A stretch of DNA of 64,000 nt from Kitasatospora sp. DSM 101779 (GTDB lineage: Bacteria > Actinomycetota > Actinomycetes > Streptomycetales > Streptomycetaceae): contig NZ_JAHTIK010000001.1 in assembly GCF_025655475.1 (NCBI RefSeq), positions 7,474,604-7,538,603 on the forward strand, in the 5' to 3' direction. Positions 51,010-59,057 of the stretch are shown here, in pieces. Both the position numbers and the translations under genes were made by a program. Numbering within the stretch: the stretch's first letter is position 1; each line of letters opens with the position of its first letter. The notes below the pieces were generated by a model. That model was not told the DNA's origin. It was given only the letters and a program-made list of their open reading frames with translations, and did no database searches.

Positions 51010-52176
51010 ATGGGTGAACACTCCGGGGTCTCCTTCTTCACGCAGGCGGAGAGTTTCGAATCCCTCTGGCCGACCACCCGGCGCCATCTCGACGAACTCA
51101 TGGACCGGGGCAAGTACTCGCACGGCCCCAAGGTCGCCGAACTGGAGGCGGCCCTCGCCGCCTGGACGGGCGCCCGCCACGTGATCGGGGTGAACAGCGG
51201 CACCGACGCCCTCGTGCTGCTGCTGCGCGCCGCCGGCCTGCGGCCCGGGGACGAGGTCGTGGTGCCCGCCTACACCTTCGTCGCCTCCGCCTCCTCGGTG
51301 GTGCTGGCCGGCGGCCGCCCGGTCTTCGCCGACATCGACCCGGTGACCTACGGCATCGACCCGGCGAGCGCCGACGCCGTCGTCACCGACCGGACGACGA
51401 CCGTCATGCCCGTCCACCTCTTCCACCAACTCGCCGACCTACGCGGCATCCTGGACCTCGCGGCGCGGCGCCGGCTGACGGTCGTCGAGGACAGTGCCGA
51501 GGCCTTCGGCATGCGCTGGGACGGCGTCCACGCCGGACTGCACGGCGCCGGCGGCGTCCTCTCCTTCTTCCCGACCAAGACCCTCGGCGCGATCGGTGAC
51601 GCCGGCGCCGTCCTCACCGACGACCCCGGCATCGCCGAGGCCGTCTCCGCGATGCGCCACCACGGCCGCTCCGGGCCGAGCGTCGACGACTTCCCGGCCA
51701 TCAACCGGCCCACCGACCTGCTCGGCGTCAACAGCAAGATGGACGACATCCAGGCGGCCGTCCTGCTCGCCAAACTCACCCGCGCCGACCGGGACATCGC
51801 CCGCCGCGCCCGACTCGCCGCCGGCTACGCCGAACGCCTCGCCGGCACCCCCGGTATCCACCGGCTGCCGACCACCGCCGACCGCGGCGTGCCCACCGAC
51901 CCGGTCTGGTACGTCTACCTGATCGAGACCGAGCGCCGTGACGCCCTCGCCGACCACCTCGCCCGGCACGGCGTGCAGACCGAGGTGTACTACCCGACGC
52001 CGCTCCACCTGCAGCCCTGCTTCGCCGGACTCGGCCACCGGCCGGGCGACTTCCCGAACGCCGAGGCCGCCTGCGAACGCGCCCTCGCCCTGCCGCTCCA
52101 CCCGGACCTCACCGACGACGACCTGGACCGGGTCTGCGACCTCGTCCGCGACTTCCACCACGGAAGGCAGCCATGA
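51010..52176 (+). CDS. DegT/DnrJ/EryC1 family aminotransferase 1
   Basis: 388 residues with HVIGVNSGTDALVLLLRAAGL, the PLP phosphate loop, GDEVVVPAYTFVASASSVVLAG, VEDSAEAFG (PLP-pyridine Asp) and SFFPTKTLGAIGDAGAV, whose Lys forms the Schiff base. It transaminates a keto-sugar or ketocyclitol. ATG 51010 is chosen, with GAGAG five bases upstream; ATG 50983 is an alternative. It divergently shares a 220-base region with the Gfo/Idh 2 gene. Confidence 0.92.
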   Translation: MGEHSGVSFFTQAESFESLWPTTRRHLDELMDRGKYSHGPKVAELEAALAAWTGARHVIGVNSGTDALVLLLRAAGLRPGDEVVVPAYTFVASASSVVLAGGRPVFADIDPVTYGIDPASADAVVTDRTTTVMPVHLFHQLADLRGILDLAARRRLTVVEDSAEAFGMRWDGVHAGLHGAGGVLSFFPTKTLGAIGDAGAVLTDDPGIAEAVSAMRHHGRSGPSVDDFPAINRPTDLLGVNSKMDDIQAAVLLAKLTRADRDIARRARLAAGYAERLAGTPGIHRLPTTADRGVPTDPVWYVYLIETERRDALADHLARHGVQTEVYYPTPLHLQPCFAGLGHRPGDFPNAEAACERALALPLHPDLTDDDLDRVCDLVRDFHHGRQP

Positions 52177-53303
52177 TCCCGTTCTTCCCGCCGGACCTCT
52201 TCGAGGAGGACCGTGAGCTGCTCCTCGACGTCGTCCACGAGGTCGCCACCGACCCCGCCCAGAAGTTCATCCTCGGTGAGCGCACCGCCCGCTTCGAGCA
52301 CCTGCTCAAGGCCGGGCTCGGCGCCGCCGACGTGGTCGCCTGCGGCAGCGGCACCACCGCCCTCACCCTCACCCTGATGGCCATGGACCTCGGGCCCGGC
52401 GACGAGGTGGTCGTCCCGGCGTACGGCTGCGCCCCGCTCGCCAACACCGTCCTCGGCCTCGGCGCCGTCCCGGTCTTCGCCGACATCGACCCCGTCACCC
52501 TGGTGATGGACCCGGACGGCGCCGAGGCACTCGTCACCGGGCGGACGCGGGTGCTGATGCCCGCCCACATGTTCTCGGTGATGGCCGACATGCCGCGGAT
52601 GCGCGCCCTCGCCGACCGGCACGGGCTGCGGCTGCTGGAGGACTCGGCGGTCGCCCAGGGCGCCGTCCTCGACGGAAGGCCGGCCGGAACCTGGGGCGAC
52701 GCGGGCGTGTACTCCTTCGTCCAGGTGAAGTCCTTCGGCGGCCCCGGCGAGGGCGGTGCGATCGTCACCCGCGACCCCGAACTCGGCCGCACCGTCCGGA
52801 TGCTGCGCAACCACGGCCAGGACGGCGTGCACCGCTTCCGGCACCACCGGATCGGCCTGAACAGCCGCTTCGACGAAGTGCTCGCCGCCTTCCAGATCCG
52901 CCGCCTGCCCGGCCTCGCCCGCCGGCTCGCCCGCCGCGCCGAGATCGCGGCCTACTACACCGAGCGCTTCACCCCGCTCGCCGAGCACGGCATCACCCCG
53001 CCGCCGCCAGGCACCAACGGGCGCTGCTACTACGTCTACTCGCTGCGCGCCGAACGCCGGGACGAACTGGAGCGGCACCTCGCGGAGCACGGCGTGGACA
53101 GCCACGTCTACTACCCGCTGGCGCTGCCGCACCAGCCGGCCTTCGCGCACTGCGCCCCCGAGGGGCGCCGCTGGCCGAACGCGGAACGGGCCGCCCGGCA
53201 GAGCCTGGCGATCCCGGTCTACCCGCACCTGACGGATGCTCAGATCGAGGCGGTGGCCGACGCGGTCTGCGCCTTCGCCGCCCTGGCTGCGCCCGTCCGC
53301 TGA
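52173..53303 (+). CDS. DegT/DnrJ/EryC1 family aminotransferase 2
   Basis: 376 residues, clearly paralogous to the preceding enzyme: VVACGSGTTALTLTLMAMDL, GDEVVVPAYGCAPLANTVLGL, LEDSAVAQG and SFVQVKSFGGPGEGGAI with the PLP Lys. ATG overlaps the first aminotransferase stop. Two coupled copies suggest two different amination steps. Its last 64 bases overlap the end of the convergent ligase gene, a sign that both ends are tightly packed. Confidence 0.92.
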   Translation: MIPFFPPDLFEEDRELLLDVVHEVATDPAQKFILGERTARFEHLLKAGLGAADVVACGSGTTALTLTLMAMDLGPGDEVVVPAYGCAPLANTVLGLGAVPVFADIDPVTLVMDPDGAEALVTGRTRVLMPAHMFSVMADMPRMRALADRHGLRLLEDSAVAQGAVLDGRPAGTWGDAGVYSFVQVKSFGGPGEGGAIVTRDPELGRTVRMLRNHGQDGVHRFRHHRIGLNSRFDEVLAAFQIRRLPGLARRLARRAEIAAYYTERFTPLAEHGITPPPPGTNGRCYYVYSLRAERRDELERHLAEHGVDSHVYYPLALPHQPAFAHCAPEGRRWPNAERAARQSLAIPVYPHLTDAQIEAVADAVCAFAALAAPVR

Positions 53304-54946
53304 GCACCGACAGGGAGCCGGGCGGCGGCCGCGAGGACGGCGAGCGCCCGCCGGTCCGGCTTCCCGGTGCTGCCGGCCGGGAACCGCTCCAACAGCAGCA
53401 GGTACTCCGGCAGCTTGTGGCGCTCCAATGCGCAGTGCTCCCGAAGGAAGCCGGTCAGGTCGGCCAGGGTCGGGCCGACCGCCGCCGCCCGCGGCACGAC
53501 ACAGGCGCACATCCGCTCGCCCAGGTCCGGATCGGGCACCGCCACGCACACCGCCTCGGCCACCGCCGGGTGGCCGTCCAGCAGCCGTTCGACCTCGGCG
53601 GTGCCGATCGACACCCCACCGCGGTTCACCATCTGCTTGATCCGCGACATCACCCGCAGCTGCCCGTCCACGTCGAGGACGCCCAGGTCGCCCGCGCGCA
53701 CCCAGCCGCCGTCCACCCGCTGCCGGGCGTCCAGCGCGGGCGCTCCCACGTGACAGAGCGGGCTCATCGGGCCGCGGGCCTGGATCTCGCCCGGCCGCCC
53801 GGCCGGCAGCTCACGTCCGTCCGGCCCGCACACCCGGATCGCGGTCACGCCCGGGTCGGGCCGGCCCACGCGCAGCACGTCGCCGTCCGGATCCGTCCAG
53901 CGGGTGTGGCAGTTCATGCCGTCGCTCGACCCGTACACGTTGACCAGCGGCCGGCCGAACCGGGCCAGCGCCCCGCGCAGCACCGCAGGCGTCAGCATCG
54001 CCGAACTCGACACCACCGCCTGCAAGGAGGAGAGGTCCTCGTCCGGCTCCGGAGGCCACTCGGCCATCCGGCGCAGCATCGTCGGGACGGCCGCGAGATG
54101 GGTCGGCCGCAGCCGGGAGACCGCCCGCAGCGCCCCGGCCGGGTCGAAACCCTCGCGCAGCAGCACCGTCGCCCCGCAGCGCACCAGCGCCACCACCGCC
54201 AGCGAGCCGTACGCCGTTGCCGGCGAGACCAGCAGCAGCACCCGCGGCGGCGTGCCGTCCGCCGTCCGCAGCACCTGCTCGACGTAGCGGCCTCTACCAC
54301 CCGCCAGGGCGTTGTGCGAGTAGGCGATCATCTTCGGCGCCGCCTCGGACCCCGAGGAGACCAGGATCCGGGCGGGCGCCTCCGGGTCCACGGTGACCGG
54401 CGGCACCGCCCGGCAGTCGGGCAGCGACAGCGCGTCGATGTCCAGGACGCGGTGCAGATGGGGGAGTTCACCGCGGAGATCGTCGAGCAGCCGCATCGGG
54501 CCGCCGCCGGAGGACGGCCCGGCCGCGGTCAGCACGGTGTCCGCCCGGGAGGTGCCCAGCAGCGCGGCCAGGTCCCGCCGACCGTGCCCCGGCACACAGG
54601 GCAGCACCACCGCGCCGAGCGCCGCGACCGCGAGATCCGTCGCGGGGGACCGCCGGTCGGCGGGCAGTCGGGTGGCCACCACGGAGCCCGCTCCCACTCC
54701 GCGGGCCGCCAGCGCCGCCGCGATCCCGCGCACCCGGTCGTCCAACTCCCGGTAGGAGAGCGCCTCCCGCCCGTCCACCACCGCCGTCCGCTCCGGGTGG
54801 GCCGCCACCCGCTCCGCGAACAGCTCGTACAGCCCGCGGTCCGGGCAGAACCCGGCCTCCACCCAGGCCCGCCGCAACTCCGCCGGCACCTGGTCGGGGA
54901 AGGCGACGCCGTTGGCCGAGACCCACGGCATCCGGACGGTGGTCAT
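53240..54946 (-). CDS. Adenylate-forming (ANL) acyl ligase 1
   Basis: 568 residues. The P-loop-like motif is variant: ILVSSGSEAAPKMIAYSH instead of TSGTTGxPKG. VNVYGSSDGMNCH (A5), WVRAGDLGVLDVDGQLRV (A7) and PAGSTGKPDRR (A10 Lys) are intact. Activity as an acyl-CoA ligase or acyl-AMP donor is likely, but the altered A3 loop may change the leaving group or slow catalysis. ATG 54946. It is the last gene of the second minus unit, 43 bases after the CoA-transferase-like gene. Confidence 0.87.
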   Translation of the reverse strand: MTTVRMPWVSANGVAFPDQVPAELRRAWVEAGFCPDRGLYELFAERVAAHPERTAVVDGREALSYRELDDRVRGIAAALAARGVGAGSVVATRLPADRRSPATDLAVAALGAVVLPCVPGHGRRDLAALLGTSRADTVLTAAGPSSGGGPMRLLDDLRGELPHLHRVLDIDALSLPDCRAVPPVTVDPEAPARILVSSGSEAAPKMIAYSHNALAGGRGRYVEQVLRTADGTPPRVLLLVSPATAYGSLAVVALVRCGATVLLREGFDPAGALRAVSRLRPTHLAAVPTMLRRMAEWPPEPDEDLSSLQAVVSSSAMLTPAVLRGALARFGRPLVNVYGSSDGMNCHTRWTDPDGDVLRVGRPDPGVTAIRVCGPDGRELPAGRPGEIQARGPMSPLCHVGAPALDARQRVDGGWVRAGDLGVLDVDGQLRVMSRIKQMVNRGGVSIGTAEVERLLDGHPAVAEAVCVAVPDPDLGERMCACVVPRAAAVGPTLADLTGFLREHCALERHKLPEYLLLLERFPAGSTGKPDRRALAVLAAAARLPVGAQRTGAARAAKAQTASATASI

Positions 54947-54989
54947 ACAGGGCACTCCTGTGGGGCGAGTCGGGGACGGGCGGCGGCGG

Positions 54990-56609
54990 TCAGGGGCGGA
55001 AGGTCCACGGCGGGCGGACGAGCGCGCATCCGGCCCGGTCGAGGACGGGCGCGAGACGCGGGTCGGCGGCCAGGGCGGCGAGGTCGGAGCAGACCGGCAC
55101 CGAAGGCGCCGGCCCGGAGCCGCCGCCGAGGCGGCAGAGCAGCCGGGCCGCGGACAGCAGCGAGGACTCCACCCGCTGCGCCAGGCCGGTCCGTTCGCGG
55201 GCCTCCAGCGCGGCCACCGCACCCTCCGCGCAGACCAGCCCGCCGAGCACGTCGCACAGCGTCATCAGGGACGGCCGTACCTGCTCGCCGGGCGGGGTGA
55301 CCAGGGCGGCGAGGCCGGAGTACGCCTGGACGGGGTAGTCGGTGCCGAGCGGCGGGCCCGGCCCGCGCTCCGGCCCGCTGCCCGAGGCCTGCACATGGAC
55401 GAGGCCGGGCCGGACGGCGGTCAGCGAGTCCGCGTCCAGTCCGAGGGCCGGCACCTTGGCCGGGGCGAGACTGTGCAGCAGCACGTCCGCCCCGGCCACC
55501 GCGCCGCGGACGGCGGCCCGGCCCGCCGGGCTGCGCAGGTCGGCCTCCAGCACCTCCTTGTGCCGGTTGAGCGCCGCGAACCGGGCCGAGACCGGGCCCG
55601 CCATCGGCGGCACGCCGCGCAACGGGTCGCCGCCCGGCGGCTCCACCCGGACCACCCGGGCGCCGAGCAGCCCGAGGACGTGTCCGGCGAGCGGCCCCTG
55701 CACCCGGCGTGCCACCTCCACCACCGTCACGCCGTCCAGCGGTCCGCGGCCCCGGCCCGGTGGCCGCCCCGGCACGGCCGCACGGCCGCCCGGCGTGATC
55801 CGCCACGGCACCGCAGACCCGGCACCGGGCGTTGCTCGCGCGGCGACCTCGGTGGCGGTGACACCGCACTCCGCGGCCAGCTCGGCGAGTTGCCGGTACG
55901 GCAGGGTGGCCGTGGCCGCGGCGAGGGCCGCAGGCAGCGGGCAGAGCGCGGTGGCGTAGCGCAGCTGGAACGGCCGCCAGGCACGCGCGACCACCCGCCG
56001 GTCCGCACCCAGAGCGGCCCAGAACCGCCGCCAGCCCTCCGCCTCCAGGGCCTCGAGCTCGAACCGCACGCCGTCCAGCGAGACGAACGGCGGCGCGCCG
56101 GGCCCGGCCGCCGCCTCGTCCGCCTCGCCCTCCTCGTCCGACTCGCCCTCCTCGTCCGCCTCGCCCTCCGCGGGCTCGTCGGCCGTGGCCGCCGCCAGGT
56201 ACTGGCCGATGCCGAGCAGCGCCGCCTGTGCGACCGACACCTCCACCCCCGAGTGCGGCGCACCGAGGCGGGCGGCCCGCAGCGCGGCCAGGGCTCCCGT
56301 GGCGGCGAGCACCCCGGCGGCCGCCGAGGCGAAGCCGATGCCCAGGGGCACGGGCCGGCCGTACCGGCGGCCGTGGACGTGCATCAGGCCGCAGGCGGCC
56401 TGCACGTCCGCCTCGCTGCGCAGTGGCAGCGCGACGGGTCCGGCCCAGGAGATCCGGCATTCGAGCCGGAGCGGGCCGGACGCGAGGCCGAGGGTGCCGT
56501 CGGGGTGCCGCTCGGTGCGGTGACCGAGCGCCCGCAGGTGCGCGGCCGCCAGGTCGGCGGAGAGCCCGGGCGGTGCGGCGGTGGCGAGTTCGCCGGTGGC
56601 CGTGCTCAC
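54990..56609 (-). CDS. Family III CoA-transferase-like protein, two-half (CaiB/BaiF)
   Basis: 539 residues. The C-terminal half (about 265-539) is CaiB/BaiF-like: VTVVEVARRVQGPLAGHVLGLLGARVVRVE, NRHKEVLEADLRSP, VHVQASGSGPE and MTLCDVLGGLVCAEGAVAALEARERTG with the likely catalytic Asp. The N-terminal half resembles the other part of such a protein, ending VEVSVAQAALLGIGQYLAA, so the order of halves looks permuted. An acidic insert (about 147-170, EGEADEEGESDEEGEADE) interrupts. It may transfer CoA between acyl acids. GTG 56609 overlaps the methyltransferase stop. Confidence 0.78.
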   Translation of the reverse strand: MSTATGELATAAPPGLSADLAAAHLRALGHRTERHPDGTLGLASGPLRLECRISWAGPVALPLRSEADVQAACGLMHVHGRRYGRPVPLGIGFASAAAGVLAATGALAALRAARLGAPHSGVEVSVAQAALLGIGQYLAAATADEPAEGEADEEGESDEEGEADEAAAGPGAPPFVSLDGVRFELEALEAEGWRRFWAALGADRRVVARAWRPFQLRYATALCPLPAALAAATATLPYRQLAELAAECGVTATEVAARATPGAGSAVPWRITPGGRAAVPGRPPGRGRGPLDGVTVVEVARRVQGPLAGHVLGLLGARVVRVEPPGGDPLRGVPPMAGPVSARFAALNRHKEVLEADLRSPAGRAAVRGAVAGADVLLHSLAPAKVPALGLDADSLTAVRPGLVHVQASGSGPERGPGPPLGTDYPVQAYSGLAALVTPPGEQVRPSLMTLCDVLGGLVCAEGAVAALEARERTGLAQRVESSLLSAARLLCRLGGGSGPAPSVPVCSDLAALAADPRLAPVLDRAGCALVRPPWTFRP

Positions 56610-57394
56610 GGGCGGCGGCCGTGGACGGTGTGCACCAGGTTGGAGCAGGCCCGGAAGTCCGGGTGCACCAGGATCTCCCGCAGCTCGGCGAGTTCGTCCT
56701 CGGTCAGCCCCGCGCGCAGCAGCGGTTCGCGCAGATGGCGGGTGTTGTGGATCTGCAGCTGCAGCCCGGGCGACCCGGGGGTCAGCGCGGTGACGTACGG
56801 GACGGCCTCCACGGCGGTGAACCCGGCCCGCCGCAGGGCGGCCGCGCACTCGCGGCCCCAGCCCTGGTGCGAGCCGCGCTCGCGGAAGGCCTGGAGCTTG
56901 GCACGCTGGAAGCGCTCGAAGAGCGCCTTGGCCCGCGCGTCCGGCGCGAGCAGCACGGGCGCGTACTCGGCGTCGAACTCCAGCAGGTGCAGCACCCCGC
57001 CGGGCCGCAGTGCGGCGAGCAGGCGGCGCAGCACGGCCTCCCGCTCGGGCAGGTGGGAGAGCACCAGCCGGGCGTGGATCAGGTCGAACTCGCCGTCGGG
57101 CAGCGCATCGTGGACGATGTCGTGGCGCCGGACGTCCAGATTGGGACGCTCCGGCAGGGGGAGCGGTGCCAGGTCGGTGGCGAGCACTCGGCCGGCGGGG
57201 CCGACCCGGTCGGCCAGCCAGACGGCGACGCTGCCGGCACCGGTGCCGACGTCCAGGCAGTCCATCCCGGGTCGGACACCGGCGCCGACCAGCCGCTCGA
57301 CGGTGATCGGGTCGAGCCAGGCCGCCAGGCAGCGGTGCTGTTCGGCGGCGTGGCCACTGGTGTTGTCGAAGAGGTAGGCGGGGGCGAGGGTCAT
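56606..57394 (-). CDS. SAM-dependent class I methyltransferase
   Basis: 262 residues: motif I MDCLDVGTGAGSVAVWLAD, acidic VLATDLAP, motif post-I DIVHDALPDGEFDLIHARLVLSHL and LRPGGVLHLLEFD. The YLFDNTSGHAAEQHRCLA start is seen in UbiE/Coq5-like natural-product methyltransferases. It probably methylates a phenol/enol or the aromatic/isoprenoid product. ATG 57394, GAGAGAGACCG upstream. Confidence 0.85.
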   Translation of the reverse strand: MTLAPAYLFDNTSGHAAEQHRCLAAWLDPITVERLVGAGVRPGMDCLDVGTGAGSVAVWLADRVGPAGRVLATDLAPLPLPERPNLDVRRHDIVHDALPDGEFDLIHARLVLSHLPEREAVLRRLLAALRPGGVLHLLEFDAEYAPVLLAPDARAKALFERFQRAKLQAFRERGSHQGWGRECAAALRRAGFTAVEAVPYVTALTPGSPGLQLQIHNTRHLREPLLRAGLTEDELAELREILVHPDFRACSNLVHTVHGRRP

Positions 57395-57662
57395 CGGTCT
57401 CTCTCCGGTCCGTCGGTGACCGACGGGCGTTGGTCGGCTGGGGCGTTCGGGGGTTTCTCACAGGGGCGCGGGGCACGCGCGAGAGTGCCGCACAGGGGCG
57501 CGGAGCGCGGCGCGAGAGTGCCTCACAGGGGCCCGGGGAACCGCGCAGTCCGCGGGCGGGCACCGTAGTGACATGGGCCGAGCCGGGATTTGTACGGCGG
57601 TCCGGATCCGGGTTGCGCAGTTCTCCCCCAAGCCTTCGGCCGGGAGGTGCCCCCACGCGCCC
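57395..57662. repeat. Interspersed Streptomyces-type repeat between cluster genes
   Basis: Three imperfect copies of a 32-33-base unit containing CACAGGGGCGCGG occur at 57458-57489, 57490-57522 and 57523-57548 (third shortened). Such CAGGGGCGCGGGGAACTGCGCG-like units are common between streptomycete genes. A second piece (about 57,610-57,660, with a GCGCAGTTCTCCCCCAAGCC run) continues into the 3' end of the FAD gene. Confidence 0.75.
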
Positions 57663-59057
57663 CTACGGCTGTCCACTCGCCTTCGGGGACACGCCGCAGG
57701 GCACGGGGACGGGCCGTTGCGCCGCGTGGGCGAGCACCCGCTGTGCGGCCAGCCGGCCGGAGCGGACGGCGCCCTCGCTGCTCGGCCGGAGCATCACCCA
57801 GTCCCCGGCGTACTCGATCGCCCGGCTGGGCCGCGCGAGGAATGCGGCCCGTTCGCGGACGGCGGCGGGCGCCGCCTGCGGCAGGCCGTGGCGGTACCGG
57901 TGCACCAGGGTGCGCACGGTGGCCGCCCGCAGGCCCGGCAGGAAGCGCTCGGCCTCCGCGCAGGCGATCTCCACGACCCGTTCGTCCGGTTCGTCCAGCA
58001 GCTCCGGGCTCGTCCACGGCGAGACGAAGACGTTCGCCAGGCCGCGGCCCTCGGGTGCCCGGCCGCGGGCCTTGAGGTGGTCGAGGACGATCCCGGTGCA
58101 GACCAGGCTCTCGCCGGCCGGCACGGAGATCGCGTAGCTGGGGCTGCGGGTCGGGCCGGGCAGCGGCCGGTCCAACAGGCAGGCGACCTTGAGCATCGGC
58201 GCGTACGTGCTCGCGGTCACGAATCCGCGCTCCTCGGAGGGGAGTTCGGGATGCAGCGCGAGTGCGACGGGGGCCGGCACGGCGAGCACCGCCTGCCGGG
58301 CGGTGCACCGCGAGCCGTCGGCGAACTCCAGCCGGACGACCTCGCCCTCCGGCCGGACGGTGGACACCCGGGCCCCGAGCACCACGTCCAGCCGGTCGGC
58401 GAGCGAGCGTGCCAGGGTGTCCATGCCGTCCCGGTACGTCATCCAGCGGGCCCCGGCGCCGCCGACCGAGAGCAGGGTGGCCACCATCGGACCGATCGCC
58501 GAGGTGTCCGGCCGCCAGCCGAAGCAGTGGCTCGCCAGCGGTTGGAGCATCCCGTCGAGCAGTTCCTCGCTGCCGCCCGCACAGTACTGGCCGAGCGTCA
58601 GCTCTCCGCTGGGTGCGGTCTCCGGGCGGTCCGGGTCGAAGCCCCGCCAGCGGACGGCCAGCTCGGCGGTGAAGCGGAGCCAGGCCAGCCGTCCGCGCCA
58701 GGAGAGTCCGGCGCCGGTCACCAGGCCCTTGGGGTGGCCGAGATGGGCGTGGGCGCGGCCGTGCCGCCAGAGCGCGAAGCCGCTCTCGACGACCGGCACC
58801 TCGGCCTCGGGGATGCCGACCGCGCGGATCAGCTCCCAGGTGGCCTCGTACCCGGCCCCGGCGATGGTCTCGGCGCCCTCGTCCACCAGGTAGCCGTCCA
58901 CCCGGGCGGAGGCCATCCGGCCGCCGACCCGCTGCGCGGCCTCGAAGACCCTCACCTCGCGCCCGGCGGCGGTCAGGTGGTGGGCGGCGGCAAGCCCGGC
59001 GATGCCGGCGCCGACCACGGCGACGTCCAGCTCGGGAGTGCCCTCCGCGGTGCTCAT
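57663..59057 (-). CDS. FAD-dependent oxidoreductase (amine oxidase/protoporphyrinogen oxidase-like)
   Basis: 464 residues beginning LDVAVVGAGIAGLAAAHHLTAAGREVRVFEAAQRVGGRM, a GxGxxG-FAD motif, and ending with EYAGDWVMLRPSSEGAVRSGRLAAQRVL, the C-terminal FAD contact. The interior (ETIAGAGYEATWELIRAVGI) resembles protoporphyrinogen-oxidase/phytoene-desaturase-like enzymes. It should oxidise a C-C or C-N bond. Its last residues (PVPCGVSPKASGQP) run into the interspersed repeat, so the tail may be an acquired extension. ATG 59057 overlaps the upstream stop as ATGA. Confidence 0.85.
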   Translation of the reverse strand: MSTAEGTPELDVAVVGAGIAGLAAAHHLTAAGREVRVFEAAQRVGGRMASARVDGYLVDEGAETIAGAGYEATWELIRAVGIPEAEVPVVESGFALWRHGRAHAHLGHPKGLVTGAGLSWRGRLAWLRFTAELAVRWRGFDPDRPETAPSGELTLGQYCAGGSEELLDGMLQPLASHCFGWRPDTSAIGPMVATLLSVGGAGARWMTYRDGMDTLARSLADRLDVVLGARVSTVRPEGEVVRLEFADGSRCTARQAVLAVPAPVALALHPELPSEERGFVTASTYAPMLKVACLLDRPLPGPTRSPSYAISVPAGESLVCTGIVLDHLKARGRAPEGRGLANVFVSPWTSPELLDEPDERVVEIACAEAERFLPGLRAATVRTLVHRYRHGLPQAAPAAVRERAAFLARPSRAIEYAGDWVMLRPSSEGAVRSGRLAAQRVLAHAAQRPVPVPCGVSPKASGQP

